Assembly: GCA_964017195.1 (NCBI GenBank)
Contig: OZ024888.1
Location: 11,913,701-11,977,700 of the forward strand
Direction of reading: 5' to 3'
DNA: 64,000 nucleotides
DNA from: Siderastrea radians
Taxonomy: Eukaryota > Cnidaria > Anthozoa > Scleractinia > Rhizangiidae
The translations under genes were made by a program, and so were the position numbers. The notes beneath the pieces were generated by a model, which was given only the letters and a program-made list of their open reading frames with translations, did not search any database and was not told the DNA's origin. How positions within the stretch are numbered: position 1 is the stretch's first letter; every line of letters begins with the position of its first letter. Shown piece after piece: positions 52,101 to 57,200 of the stretch.

Positions 52101-53957
52101 ACAACAACAACAACAAGCAGAACAAGAACAATAACAAGAAGCAGGTAAAGTACGTTTTTCATTGAAAGGCGAAACGTGACTGATTGCTTCATCCAAGCTT
52201 CAGAAATTAGACCCGCATGCCTATAAACCAAGGATTAAATCTGGGATTGAAATGATTTTAAAAGTAATAGTACTAGTCTTTTTACCTCGACCCAAGAGGT
52301 AACTGCGTTACATCCACCTGATCCAGACAAGCGCGAGTTGTTTTTGTTATAACTACGTTTTGGAGTCACCACTACCACGGGAGGAGCAAAGAAAGGCTCT
52401 GTGAAGTTAAATTTCTGTAACATAAAAGGTATAATAAAATTACTAACTAAGAGTGATCACACTACTGTGAGTGGCGAGTACAAAACGCTAAGTTGCTTTT
52501 AATAAATTGTTGTGTTTGTTCATCACAAGTCGTCCCATTGAGGATTGGGGCGTAAGTCCTTTCATACTTCATTGTCAGTCTGGTCTGAAAGAAGGTTTGG
52601 AATTTTACCCTGTTGTCGAGAAGAGAAAAGGGGACGATCTGAAAAGGTTTAGGGTTTAGGTGAGAAATGAATGCAGAATAAAAAGTCATCTATTTTGTCC
52701 AAAAATAGGTTGAGGGATTGTCTGCTCTAGCAGGCGTACGTTATCCGGATTGCCAAGGTTACTATACTACTCAATGCTGCCTCTCCTACTTTTCCTCTCA
52801 ACAGGATTTTGGAATAAAGGAGTTGGTAATAATTATATATTTTTTTTCATACAGAAATTAGAAAGTCAGGATGATAACTATAAGTTTCTGTTTTCGGTTG
52901 CTCTTAGTATTTACCTGACAGACCGCGAAATTATTTTGTTGAGATGGAGAGTTGTTGCTCGCAAACACCAAACTGTCGGCCAAAGTAAAGTTTTCAATAC
53001 TCAGATTGGTAAATGCCAACCAATTCTGGAAGAAAACAAAAGAGTAGAATGAGACAGTTACCACTGCTCCTTCTCATCATAAATTGTGTTCTTTGTTAAG
53101 GTGGAACAAACATTTATGTGGTCATGAATCTGAAGCACGATATTAAGTTGCTCCATGATCCACGACAATGGACCAACCATGACAACCGTTCTTTTTCGTT
53201 TGTTTGCTTGTTCGTTTGTTTGTTTTCCTTTTCCTGAGAAGTTGCTAACTTCTCACAATTATCTCAAGACCTTGCAGGTCGTTTTGGCCTGGCCGAAATT
53301 CAACCCTTCTGACCGATACTTGCTGTACTAGCAGATTTAACTTATGGCTAATGATCTGGTCGTGAATTCTTGTTTCGATGTTTCACGTTGTGACTGTTTG
53401 CTTTTTACGCTAAAATAAAGCCACCAGTTCCGTGACTGTCCTGACCTGTCTCATTCCAAGGTTGTAAATTTATGAGGATCATAGGAACTGTTGTTGTTGT
53501 TTTTTGTTGTTGTTGTTGTTGGTTGTTTTACTGTTTTATTTTTTAAGAATAAAAATGAGCGAAAAAACACAACGTTTCGATGTCTCCATGACATCATTTT
53601 CAAGTGAGAAAATAAAATATAGATATGAAACTGATGTCATGGAGACATCGAAACGTTGTGTTTTTTCGCTCATTTTTATCCTTAAATGCTTAACGAAGTT
53701 TAATTTGTTTTTTTACGATATTCGTAAAGTAGGTTAGGAACAACACTGAAGTTTTCAGAGGGAACACTGCATTTATTCAATAATTCACTCACCATTTTTA
53801 TGTTCTGGTGGAGTCCATCAAAAATCTTGGTTTCCCTATAACACAGCGTAAAGCTGCTCTCACTTTGTTCTTCCAGCCAATAGGCGATCGCATCCTGAAG
53901 TCTGTCTGGAACTTGGTGACTTCGTGTCACGATCATGGTTGGAGGAGACAGGAAACG
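20642..53957 (-). CDS. Large modular extracellular lectin gene (H-lectin, Kazal, C-type lectin, EGF, F5/8C)
   Basis: Fifteen minus-strand exons can be recognised: five exons of one H-lectin block (53957-51467), Kazal (51116-50897), an H-lectin exon (45825-45449), a second four-exon block (44969-43474), C-type lectin (42989-42615), EGF (41249-41124) and F5/8C in two exons (21289-20982, 20782-20642) ending in a stop. Nearly all borders are GT-AG and phases agree, with whole modules bounded by phase 1 introns as in exon-shuffled proteins. The product would be secreted or surface-bound and would bind glycans or matrix. The 5' exons with the signal peptide were not found. The last link crosses a ~19.9-kb intron full of transposons and rests on phase and domain order; it could be two genes. 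A TAG interrupts the C-type lectin exon, and one donor (exon at 52638) is unresolved. Confidence 0.6.
20982..21289 (-). CDS. F5/8 type C (discoidin) domain exon A, left copy
   Basis: 308 bp, starting in phase 1 and ending in phase 0 (acceptor GTTTTACAG, donor GTACGT). It encodes the main part of a discoidin fold: [39 protein letters not shown] and [13 protein letters not shown]. This domain binds phospholipids, glycans or collagen in other proteins. It is the terminal module of the lectin gene if the long intron is real. Otherwise it belongs to a separate small gene whose signal exon was not found. Confidence 0.85.
21361..21464. repeat. Foldback element, family sharing ATGGAGACATCGAAACGTTG (copy 1)
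   Basis: AAATAAGCGATAGAAAAAGC is mirrored by GCTTTTTCTATCGCTGATTT. The internal phrase ATGGAGACATCGAAACGTTG is also found in the foldback at 53543-53685. Confidence 0.8.
21470..22680. other. Intronic interval without recognised features
   Basis: AT-rich, with no exon, RNA gene or clear mobile-element terminus recognised. On the present model it lies in the long last intron of the lectin gene. Confidence 0.4.
22868..22974 (+). repeat. (TAA)n microsatellite
   Basis: About 107 bp of ATA/TAA units with occasional ATG interruptions. Confidence 0.95.
23050..23102 (+). repeat. (ATC)n microsatellite
   Basis: About 53 bp of ATC units with one TTC interruption. Confidence 0.95.
23136..24010. mobile_element. 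Long-TIR (Mutator/MULE-like) element with a coding cargo
   Basis: Nearly perfect 95-bp terminal inverted repeats (23136-23230 and 23916-24010, about two mismatches) begin TAGCCTGCGTGCAGAC. The flanks carry an exact 9-bp duplication, GGCGAATGA (23127-23135 and 24011-24019). Long TIRs with 9-bp duplications are characteristic of Mutator-like elements. At 875 bp it is too short for a transposase; the interior encodes a single small minus-strand ORF. The high TIR identity implies recent movement. Confidence 0.8.
23253..23774 (-). CDS. Small Cys-rich ORF carried inside the long-TIR element
   Basis: 173 codons from ATG 23774 to TAA at 23253, wholly within the element and uninterrupted. The N-terminal part has two Cys pairs, [10 protein letters not shown] and [12 protein letters not shown], about 45 residues apart. 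This is a zinc-binding layout reminiscent of ZAD-type or other short treble-clef modules. A helical stretch ([16 protein letters not shown]) and a long Lys- and Ser-rich tail with SPEKR and PLSPVRPP motifs follow. It looks like a captured host exon or a short accessory protein. The function is not known. Frame conservation between mobile TIRs is the main reason to call it. Confidence 0.5.
   Translation of the reverse strand: MSDCVLCFSTILKNNDRNLVKSRSEFKVQEEILSFQFIVHETSPYICRSCVGKLRKRRLGLYANVRKIEDELFNDYSSKAFKAGLTVKKKKKNETLGKDSVGTAASPEKRILLEESVDGSSNDLSSLVTLTPVKAVRNASVRKIQIPPLSPVRPPIMERSEANDSGTENKTVL
25055..25201. mobile_element. Foldback MITE with ~60-bp arms
   Basis: TAATCGCATGAGGCCGAG at the left pairs with the right end read in reverse (TAATCGCATTGAGTCCTCG), and pairing continues through AGGATAAATTT and GTATTTTCAAAGTTTTCACA. 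Only a short loop remains. It directly follows R105 copy B. Confidence 0.85.
25202..25867. other. Unassigned interval
   Basis: No supported gene. It contains a 9-G tract near 25569. Confidence 0.35.
25868..27662. repeat. ~1.8-kb imperfect palindrome with ~640-bp arms
   Basis: Left arm about 25868-26505 and right arm about 27016-27662 are reverse complements with scattered substitutions. Shared stretches include CCCAAGCATAA, TCATTTGGCCCGATTTAGCC, TAGCCCCGTTTGACCGCGG and GACCCGGTACGGACACAAAA or their complements. A ~510-bp spacer separates them. Short open frames on each arm encode near-identical peptides (e.g. [12 protein letters not shown] and [12 protein letters not shown]), which simply reflect the inverted duplication. 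No target duplication was recognised. Confidence 0.85.
27663..28915. other. Unassigned interval left of the 10-kb transposon
   Basis: No confident exon. A 114-codon minus-strand frame at 28175-28519 contains KICVFCRGK and CLVCC motifs but no recognised domain. Direct AATTTTGCCCTC phrases recur near 28755-28835. A C11 run lies at 28549-28559. Confidence 0.3.
28916..28919. other. TTAA target duplication, left
   Basis: TTAA immediately precedes the left terminal inverted repeat of the 10-kb transposon and is matched by TTAA at 38938-38941. Confidence 0.9.
28920..28938 (+). repeat. Left terminal inverted repeat of the Kolobok-like element
   Basis: AGTGCCTATGAAGTAAAAA, exactly complementary to 38919-38937. 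Confidence 0.9.
29210..29439 (+). CDS. P2X7-C-like gene exon 1
   Basis: ATG in the context CAACGATGTCT. It encodes the acidic head ending [14 protein letters not shown], with the Trp codon split at a GTAAGT donor. Confidence 0.8.
29210..30581 (+). CDS. P2X7 C-terminal-domain-like protein carried by the transposon (3 exons)
   Basis: Exons 29210-29439, 29741-29986 and 30419-30581 join in frame (phase 2 introns, GTAAGT donors) to give 212 residues. Residues 1-77 are acidic and Ser-rich ([13 protein letters not shown]). Exon 2 starts at a split Trp and encodes [10 protein letters not shown] and YRCCREI. Exon 3 encodes [29 protein letters not shown] and ends at TAA. WCxCGxC, CCREI, YR-x-x-V-x-W and R-x-x-(I/L)P-x-C-V are the hallmarks of the zinc-binding C-terminal (ballast) domain of the P2X7 receptor, found without the channel in expanded cnidarian families. 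No transmembrane channel part is present. An accessory role for the transposon, such as DNA or protein binding, is inference. Confidence 0.8.
29741..29986 (+). CDS. P2X7-C-like gene exon 2 with the Cys-rich core
   Basis: The acceptor is ATTTTTGAG. It encodes [20 protein letters not shown], then [10 protein letters not shown] and [14 protein letters not shown], ending at a GTAAGT donor in phase 2. Confidence 0.8.
30419..30581 (+). CDS. P2X7-C-like gene exon 3 and stop
   Basis: The acceptor is a T-tract then TTGTTCAG. It encodes [20 protein letters not shown], then [20 protein letters not shown], with TAA at 30579-30581. Confidence 0.85.
30664..30690 (+). promoter_or_regulatory. 27-nt exact match antisense to transposase exon 6
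   Basis: These 27 bases, in the presumed 3' untranslated region of the P2X7-C-like gene, are identical on the plus strand to 32752-32778, where the minus strand codes for transposase exon 6. An RNA reading through here would be perfectly complementary to the transposase mRNA over 27 nt. The identity is certain. A regulatory role is inference. Confidence 0.45.
30913..31120. mobile_element. Foldback MITE in the gap between the two transposon genes
   Basis: TTAGACTACGAGCAGTCTCT and TTTCCACTCAG on the left are mirrored on the right by CAGTGGAAAGAGAGAGTGG and GTAGTCTA. It lies between the convergent genes, in their 3' regions. Confidence 0.65.
31172..31177 (+). terminator. Candidate poly(A) signal of the P2X7-C-like gene
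   Basis: AATAAA about 590 bases after the stop codon. On the opposite strand, AATAAA (plus-strand TTTATT, about 31141) offers a signal for the convergent transposase gene. Confidence 0.4.
31330..31469 (-). CDS. Transposase exon 9: C-terminal CCHC knuckle and stop
   Basis: 140 bp with TAA at 31330-31332 (acceptor TTTCTGTAG). It encodes [20 protein letters not shown], a C-x2-C-x6-H-x4-C zinc knuckle, ending KSNQ. Confidence 0.8.
31896..32087 (-). CDS. Transposase exon 8
   Basis: 192 bp, phase 1 to 1 (acceptor CTGGGTAG, donor GTGAAG). It encodes [20 protein letters not shown] and a basic tail [17 protein letters not shown]. No named domain. Confidence 0.75.
32296..32444 (-). CDS. Transposase exon 7
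   Basis: 149 bp, phase 2 to 1 (acceptor CTTCCAG, donor GTAAGT). It encodes [20 protein letters not shown], then [20 protein letters not shown]. Confidence 0.8.
32722..32893 (-). CDS. Transposase exon 6: catalytic Glu region
   Basis: 172 bp, phase 1 to 2 (acceptor TAACCCAG, donor GTAATA). It encodes [20 protein letters not shown], then [20 protein letters not shown], with the Glu of LEGFHS as the likely third catalytic residue. The 27 bases at 32752-32778 recur in antisense register at 30664-30690. Confidence 0.8.
33036..33260 (-). repeat. Tandem duplication of the exon 5 end and adjoining intron
   Basis: The block with TATCTTCATGGGCACACTTC at 33111 recurs at 33221, together with GGGTCCTC-type flanks: two ~110-bp units, the left one more diverged. 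The left unit carries a decayed extra copy of the exon 5 3' end in the intron. Confidence 0.75.
33192..33627 (-). CDS. Transposase exon 5: central catalytic block
   Basis: 436 bp, phase 0 to 1 (acceptor AAATCACAG, donor GTATTT). It encodes [39 protein letters not shown] and [13 protein letters not shown]. The SDRH and DIWH motifs mark the second catalytic Asp region. Part of its 3' end is duplicated just downstream. Confidence 0.85.
33686..33960 (+). mobile_element. tRNA-derived SINE
   Basis: The head GGCTGTGGTGTAGTGGTTAG resembles a tRNA A box, followed by an anticodon-arm-like stem around TTCAGATCTGAA and a degenerate B box (GGTTGGTAGTTCCAGG). The body carries GCGATGGACTAGTATCCCAT and GAACTGGGATAAGCTC phrases that recur in animal tRNA-headed SINEs. 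It lies in the transposase intron between exons 4 and 5. A small reversed relic of the same body (GATGGGATGCTAGTCC) is near 35110. Confidence 0.7.
34286..34832 (-). CDS. Transposase exon 4: start of the catalytic region
   Basis: 547 bp, phase 2 to 0 (acceptor TTTTTAG, donor GTAAAT). It encodes [20 protein letters not shown], a CLSC pair, [20 protein letters not shown] and the acidic block [20 protein letters not shown]. The latter is taken as the first catalytic Asp region by resemblance to related cnidarian transposases. Confidence 0.8.
35206..35411 (-). CDS. Transposase exon 3: acidic segment
   Basis: 206 bp, phase 0 to 2 (acceptor AAAATTAG, donor GTTGGT). Strongly acidic ([20 protein letters not shown]), ending GIESSNTV. 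The donor choice is dictated by phase; a neighbouring GTAATT would break the frame. Confidence 0.7.
35703..37842 (-). CDS. Transposase exon 2, interrupted by a long-TIR element
   Basis: The acceptor is CCTTTCAG at 37843. Coding runs from [20 protein letters not shown] through a Pro/Ser/Thr-rich stretch to [13 protein letters not shown] at 37482. After the insertion it resumes at 35776 with [19 protein letters not shown] and ends KNSQ at a GTATGT donor. Removing the insert and one 9-bp copy leaves 435 bp, exactly 145 codons, with a continuous coiled coil. Confidence 0.8.
35786..37481. mobile_element. Long-TIR (MULE-like) element inserted in transposase exon 2
   Basis: Arms of about 230 bp at each end are inverted repeats starting ATGAGCTATAGGAAACATGG. 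The flanking 9-bp duplication is GCAGGGAGC (35777-35785 and 37482-37490). Size 1,696 bp. As with the element at 23136-24010, long TIRs and 9-bp duplications suggest a Mutator-like element. The interior has no transposase. A short perfect hairpin (TTGCACGACG...CGTCGTGCAA) lies at about 37127-37168. Confidence 0.85.
36565..36854 (-). other. Possible captured coding fragment inside the nested element
   Basis: A minus-strand frame of about 95 codons reads [20 protein letters not shown] and [20 protein letters not shown], ending NRWFQ. The phrase [11 protein letters not shown] is faintly like a winged-helix (RFX-type) recognition segment. No start codon of good context and no matching exons were found, so it may be a fragment or chance. 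Confidence 0.2.
38348..38803 (-). CDS. Transposase exon 1: THAP-type zinc finger
   Basis: Ends in phase 0 at a GTAAGT donor. From [10 protein letters not shown], the finger reads [33 protein letters not shown] and [14 protein letters not shown]. The C-terminal CxxH and the Trp/Phe/Pro core positions fit THAP. The first Cys pair is spaced by nine residues instead of the usual two to four. THAP fingers recognise the transposon ends in P-like and Kolobok-like transposases. Confidence 0.8.
38919..38937 (-). repeat. Right terminal inverted repeat of the Kolobok-like element
   Basis: Exact complement of 28920-28938. It is followed by TTAA at 38938-38941. Confidence 0.9.
38975..39400 (+). repeat. 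R105 dispersed repeat tail (copy C)
   Basis: GAGGGCCTGGGTTGTATCAT, AGTCGGGTGTAGTGATTTCA and TCTCGCTCTTTATCTGTGGG correspond to 5900-6240 and 62550-62720. Only the tail is present; no monomers are seen next to it. Confidence 0.75.
39401..41123. other. Intronic interval without recognised features
   Basis: No exon supported. A short CAT/CTT-rich low-complexity run lies at about 40938-40982. On the gene model this is intron between the EGF and F5/8C exons. Confidence 0.4.
41124..41249 (-). CDS. Lectin gene, calcium-binding EGF exon
   Basis: 126 bp, phase 1 to 1 (acceptor GTTTTCAG, donor GTAAGA). It encodes one EGF module with the calcium-binding signature [24 protein letters not shown] and [12 protein letters not shown], six cysteines in all. 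The phase 1 exit fits the F5/8C exon at 21289, whose first two bases would complete an Ala codon. Confidence 0.85.
42262..42440 (+). repeat. Degenerate ~16-bp minisatellite
   Basis: Phrases like CTTTTAGCGTGACGC recur about every 15-18 bp (GTGATGTCTTTTTAT, GTGACGTCTTTTAGC, GCGTTACGCCTTTTA, GCGTGACCCTTTCTA, GCGTGATTCCCTTTT). Units are heavily mutated, suggesting an old array. Confidence 0.65.
42615..42989 (-). pseudogene. Lectin gene, C-type lectin exon carrying an in-frame TAG
   Basis: 375 bp, phase 1 to 1 (acceptor TTCGTAG, donor GTAGAT). It encodes a C-type lectin domain: [45 protein letters not shown] and, near the end, [11 protein letters not shown] and WNDVSC. The QPN tripeptide is the ligand-site motif (EPN and QPD are the usual Man and Gal versions) and WND completes the calcium site. 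A TAG at 42838-42840 stands where family members carry a residue (often Gln) before HRHNGG. The rest of the frame is intact, so it may be a recent nonsense change, an allele or a base error. Confidence 0.75.
43474..43564 (-). CDS. Lectin gene, block 2, exon e'
   Basis: 91 bp, phase 0 to 1 (acceptor TTTTTACAG after a long T-tract, donor GTACGA). It encodes [17 protein letters not shown], then SMSYTVLT. It completes the second H-lectin-like unit and hands over in phase 1 to the C-type lectin exon. Confidence 0.75.
44188..44289 (-). CDS. Lectin gene, block 2, exon d'
   Basis: 102 bp, phase 0 to 0 (acceptor GTTAAAG, donor GTAAGA). It encodes [20 protein letters not shown] and ends PTAWVE. It is nine codons shorter than its block 1 counterpart, with the gap in the loop before the Trp. 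Confidence 0.75.
44456..44566 (-). CDS. Lectin gene, block 2, exon b'
   Basis: 111 bp, phase 0 to 0 (acceptor ATTGTAG, donor GTAAGT). It encodes [18 protein letters not shown] and ends YNNAFCK. Same size as its block 1 counterpart at 52915-53025. Confidence 0.75.
44802..44969 (-). CDS. Lectin gene, H-lectin-like block 2, exon a'
   Basis: 168 bp, phase 0 to 0 (acceptor TTTTCAAAG, donor GTAAGT). It encodes [17 protein letters not shown], then [20 protein letters not shown]. Homologous to exon 53793-53957. Confidence 0.75.
45449..45825 (-). CDS. Lectin gene, complete H-type lectin domain exon
   Basis: 377 bp beginning in phase 1 (acceptor TTTTTGCAG) and ending in phase 0 at GTTAGT. It encodes [14 protein letters not shown], then [26 protein letters not shown] and [13 protein letters not shown]. 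These are the strands of the H-type (Helix pomatia agglutinin-like) lectin fold, which binds GalNAc-type sugars in characterised members. It ends with the Cys-containing linker [12 protein letters not shown]. Confidence 0.8.
45826..46894. other. Intron between H-lectin and Kazal exons, left part
   Basis: No exon, RNA gene or mobile-element end recognised. Confidence 0.4.
46895..47546 (+). repeat. 62-bp minisatellite, about 10 units
   Basis: Units of GCTTATTCTGTCTTCCTTGG, GTAGCAGATACCTGGAAGCG and GAATGCCTAACATCGCGCTT repeat with a 62-bp period (e.g. starts at 47101, 47163, 47225). The left units are diverged and the central ones nearly identical. Confidence 0.9.
47975..48027. repeat. Perfect 26-bp-arm palindrome containing two octamer motifs
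   Basis: TTATGCAAATTAGCTGAGGG with CACATT, one central G, then the exact complement. Each arm carries ATGCAAAT, the POU octamer site. Confidence 0.9.
48147..48451. mobile_element. Foldback element with ~65-bp arms
   Basis: CAGAGGAGCGAAGTTCGAGC through CTTGCGAAAGACAACCGAC on the left is mirrored at 48382-48445. The ~170-bp loop is non-coding. Confidence 0.8.
48691..48789 (+). repeat. Tandem duplication, 2 x 48 bp
   Basis: TCTAACACAAGTTTGACAAA to GCCGTTACTTACG occurs at 48691 and 48742, identical, with a 51-bp period. Confidence 0.9.
48880..49745 (+). pseudogene. Relic of a second non-LTR retrotransposon (reverse transcriptase C-terminus)
   Basis: Translated pieces include [20 protein letters not shown], then, after a [52 protein letters not shown] and [12 protein letters not shown] in various frames. 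These are the typical end blocks of CR1/L2-type reverse transcriptases. Stops and shifts make it a dead fragment. It lies in a lectin-gene intron, opposite strand. Confidence 0.65.
48988..49223. mobile_element. MITE inserted in the LINE relic
   Basis: GGCCGTTTCTCTAAAGTCTC at the left and GACTTTCGAGAAACGGGCC at the right are inverted repeats over about 36 bp. The LINE peptide runs on across it. Confidence 0.7.
49972..50779. mobile_element. TA-flanked MITE with CCGTATTTTCTCGATTAAAC ends
   Basis: Both ends read CCGTATTTTCTCGATTAAAC inwards and are flanked by TA (49970-49971, 50780-50781), as for Tc1/mariner-type elements. Multiple direct and inverted AACGCCGGG units (GGCGTTTATT, AATAAACGCCGGG) lie next to each end. 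Small open frames inside are not recognisable as a transposase. Confidence 0.8.
50897..51116 (-). CDS. Lectin gene, Kazal/follistatin-like exon
   Basis: 220 bp, phase 1 to 1 (acceptor CAATGTTAG, donor GTATGC). It begins [16 protein letters not shown] and continues through [10 protein letters not shown] and the Kazal core [21 protein letters not shown] to GSCE. The Cys spacing fits a follistatin-type Kazal module, which in other proteins inhibits serine proteases or binds ligands. The phase matches exon e upstream and the H-lectin exon downstream. Confidence 0.8.
51467..51563 (-). CDS. Lectin gene, block 1, exon e
   Basis: 97 bp, phase 0 to 1 (acceptor CTTTTAG, donor GTCTGT, a weak donor). 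It encodes [17 protein letters not shown], then VDYLVIG. It parallels exon 43474-43564, which also goes from phase 0 to phase 1. Confidence 0.7.
51906..52143 (+). repeat. (AAG)n/(AAC)n trinucleotide array
   Basis: About 240 bp of AAG, AAC and GACGAA units. Apparent Lys/Asn or Ser/Leu-rich frames here are repeat artefacts. Confidence 0.95.
52286..52414 (-). CDS. Lectin gene, block 1, exon d
   Basis: 129 bp, phase 0 to 0 (acceptor TATGTTACAG, donor GTAAAA). It encodes [20 protein letters not shown] and ends NAVTSWVE, parallel to the exon at 44188-44289, which ends PTAWVE. Confidence 0.75.
52490..52638 (-). CDS. Lectin gene, block 1, exon c (3' end unresolved)
   Basis: The acceptor TTTTCAG is followed by [13 protein letters not shown], then [20 protein letters not shown]. 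This segment has no counterpart in block 2. An in-frame TAG follows at about 52471, and the donor that would keep phase 0 for the next exon was not found, so the 3' border is approximate. Confidence 0.45.
52915..53025 (-). CDS. Lectin gene, H-lectin-like block 1, exon b
   Basis: 111 bp, phase 0 to 0 (acceptor CTTCCAG, donor GTAAAT). It encodes [13 protein letters not shown] and ends NNFAVCQ. It has the same length and the same WLAF start as the exon at 44456-44566. Confidence 0.75.
53543..53685. mobile_element. Foldback element, family sharing ATGGAGACATCGAAACGTTG (copy 2)
   Basis: TTAAGAATAAAAATGAGCG and CGCTCATTTTTATCCTTAA are the ends. Arms of about 60 bp include AACACAACGTTTCGATGTCT and its complement. 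Confidence 0.85.
53793..53957 (-). CDS. Lectin gene, H-lectin-like block 1, exon a
   Basis: 165 bp, phase 0 at both ends (acceptor TTTTTCCAG, donor GTGAGT). It encodes [14 protein letters not shown], then DAIAYWLEE, then SSFTLCYRE. The strand pattern of Pro-Pro, Thr-x-x-His, Asp-Ala, Trp-x-Glu and Phe-x-x-Cys matches exon 44802-44969 position for position. Confidence 0.7.
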
Positions 53958-54059
53958 CTGGAAAAATCAAGTATGACAAAGATTTACCTCGAAAGGGGAA
54001 AAATTACGGACGACAGTGCCTACAAATAAGTGGAGTGAGAAAAGGACATAAAAAGTAAC

Positions 54060-54235
54060 AGAAGGTTGTGTTACTATGGATGCATGAATTAATAGATGCA
54101 TGGATGAATAATCATAAAGATGCATGGGTGGATACATGAATGTATGGATGGATGAGTGGATTCTAATGTAAAGGTGAATTTTAAAAAATACAATAAATGG
54201 ACGGATTGGTGGATGGTTGGATGGATAGATAGATC
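54060..54235 (+). repeat. Degenerate GGAT/GCAT-rich array
   Basis: Repeated TGGATGCATG, TGGATGGATGAGTGG and GGTTGGATGGATAGATAG phrases. Low-complexity, non-coding. Confidence 0.8.
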
Positions 54236-54239
54236 AATG

Positions 54240-57200
54240 GGATAAAGGGAGGAAAGAGGGTTGTGGGGTGCCTAGATAAACTGACATATGTCTAAATTAA
54301 GATAAATGGAATAGGTATGGGTGCATGAGTACGTTAGTGGGTGATTTCTTGTGTGCGAGGTTGCGTTAGTGCCTAAGAGCGTCAACGGGAGAGAGCAAGT
54401 GAGCGTGTTACAACGGATTAGTACCGGGATATGTTGCGTGATAGGGTGAGGTTTGTACATGATTGTGTATGTGCGTGTGTCCACTGCAAAAGAGCGTGGG
54501 TGTATGAAAGCACGTGCTTGCGTGACAGTTGGTAACTGCGGGTGCGCATTTGTGAGGATTCGTACGTGGTCTCTCGTGGGTGGGTGGGTAAATGGGTAGA
54601 TAATCTCGCGCTTGACTGGTTAATGAAAATCGGATCTCATGTGAGAGTACACACCTCAACTATGCCGGACCCGTACTTCTTTTTCCTATATAAGCTCATT
54701 TTTTCCCGAATGATTACGTACTTTCAAGCAAATATGTGCCCATCTATATCACGAGGTGTAAAGCTGTGAAATGTTCTCCTTTTGAAAAAAAGTCGAAGGA
54801 ACAGAGCTTTGCTCTTTCCGGGTCTTTTCCGGCTGTTTTTGATGACCCGGCGATGTGTGACGTTATTTAAATTGGGAGTCGCTGTAACAAAACTTCCTAG
54901 TTTAGTTACATTTTCCGGTTCAAATGATTTGAGCTTCCCCAATGAGAAAAATTGTTTTATACATGGTAAATGCAAAAGGACAACCGGTACAACATTTGAG
55001 GTCAATAGGTTTAACCAAAATCTTTGTTATAAGAGCATATTCCACGATAATCACCTTTCTGAATTATCGGATTATATCGCGCTCAATCCTATTTTACTAA
55101 AACAGCTGACCATGGAGTCACCGAGATTTAATACAGATGTTTCAATATAGTCTTTCTACTTCAGTTGTTTAGTGGACATATCTGACAACTTCTTGTCTCT
55201 TAATTAACTTCTGAAAGCTGTCCATGGCCATTCGTGTTTCGTTTATCATTCATGGAGATACTGGAACGAACATGTGCCATCCTCAGTAGATCAGTATAGA
55301 GCCGGTAGTGCTGGGGGGGGGGGGGAGTTCCCTTGCATTGGTTACACAGGCATTTGCCCCCCAAGCGCTATTGTTTTGAGCCATTTTTGCTCTGAAAATG
55401 GATATGAATTTTAACCATTTTGGCCCAAACGTCAGAAGTAGGTACATGTATGGATATTTCAGACCAGTTCTGAAAATGTATATGGATTGTAGAGGCGAGA
55501 GGAAAAAGTGGTATAGAATAATTGCATGTTTTGCCTGAAATAATGCCAGAGTTGGAGAAACGGAAGGAACCCCTCCAACATCAATTTCTTGGAGCTCTCT
55601 ACCCCTGCGTCTCATCTCTGTTTTTTCTCCCTGGGGCCCTGAACTCTTGATTTGGACTATTGACAAGGCCCAACATCTGATCTCAGATAGTTTTTGTTTA
55701 CCGCTAGAATAATTTATTATTAATAGTAAATTGCACAGGTTGGAGTTGTTTTTATCCGACAATTGAACAAGCACCTTGTCTGGTTTCCACTATTTACCTC
55801 ACGAGCTGACAGGCACCATGACAGGGTTAGCCTTTCAGAGTTGATTGAATTCATCAGCTTGTCAATAAAATAACTGAACTGAAAATCATAGCAAGTTTGA
55901 ACGCAATTTGTAATTTCTCTTCCTACAAAACCATATCATGCTCCAGTTTCTTGTCAAATACAAAGCAACCAGACGTCGAAAGGTCGAAACTTTAAGTAAC
56001 AACTACAGTAAAATAAGATTTATGTGCCCCTGTAATCTCAAGTGTAAATTTGGACAAGAGCACCCAACGGCAATCTTTACACATTTGAATTTTTTTTTGG
56101 CCCTGGGAAAAAGGCCCGTTCTTCGGAGCCTGCTACTGTAGCAATGAATTATTACTTCCAGTAGCCAGTCAGGTTCTAAGTTCTGACCTCTTTTGCCAGC
56201 CATGGAAGTTTTAAAATTGTACAATTTTCTCAGTAGTTTGTACGCCCCAGCTTTTACCAGCCAGGAGATTATTTGGCTTACAAGAAAAGCCCCAGGGGCA
56301 TTATGCCCCGCCGTTGTTCTCCCTCACCTCGGGTTGTAAAATATATTATGGTCACTCAAGATACAAGCTCTAGCCTGTCTAGCGAAAGACGCGACAAGCA
56401 TTTGTTTGGTCGAGCGAAAACTGGAGGACCGGGGCAAGTGACCACGAAAAAAAAGCACACACACACACACAAAAAAACCGCCTGACGGCGGGGTAATAAT
56501 TCCCACGGAACTAAAAAACTAAAGACTTGAATTGCTAACAGACAACTCCAAACATTCATTTAAGAAGAAGTATTCACTGATGGAAAATTACTTGCACCTT
56601 GAGTTAGCAAAGTTTTCAAGCCTTACGATTGAAAGCCGCTGAACTCACAAGTAGAAAAGCATTCTTGGCATAAGTCTTCGCTTTACCCTGTTGCTGAATA
56701 TCAATTCTTTTGAGTTCATGATCATAAGCCAACGCAATACACTTCAGCTTTTACTGTTCACATAAATTACCCCTTTGATATGATGGTTGACTTTCGGATG
56801 ATTTTCCGGCAAAGTGAAAAGTCTTTCAATTACCACTGAAACCCACCTCCATATTTCCCAGTGCAGTGATGGGAGCTTCGAAGGAGGCTAGTGCGATGAC
56901 TCACAGAAAGATTTGCAAACATGTGACTGTATGGCTAATCGCTGGAATTTGTTAATACTGACTAGAAGTCTGTTTTATTTAGCTTCACTAGAGGAACATC
57001 ATTTTTTTAGTTCTTCCTCTTAAAGTGCACACCGATTATTTCTACCCGGTAGTTCACAAAACCTTGCTGCAAAGTATGCAATTCATCTGGGTTACGCTTG
57101 CAGTTGGGTTGCACGTGTAAACCAGGACAGAAGGTTTGTTTCGTCTAATCTGTAGTCTAGGCACTTCCGAAGCTCTTTCCTCTGTCACCCATTGCGTTTG

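Noticed and set aside
51715..52231. Poly-Lys/Asn, poly-Ser and poly-Leu frames
   Set aside because: Artefacts of the AAG/AAC trinucleotide array.
54782..55150. A 122-aa plus-strand gene
   Set aside because: No domain; the basic N-terminus and low-complexity tail look like chance in AT-rich DNA.
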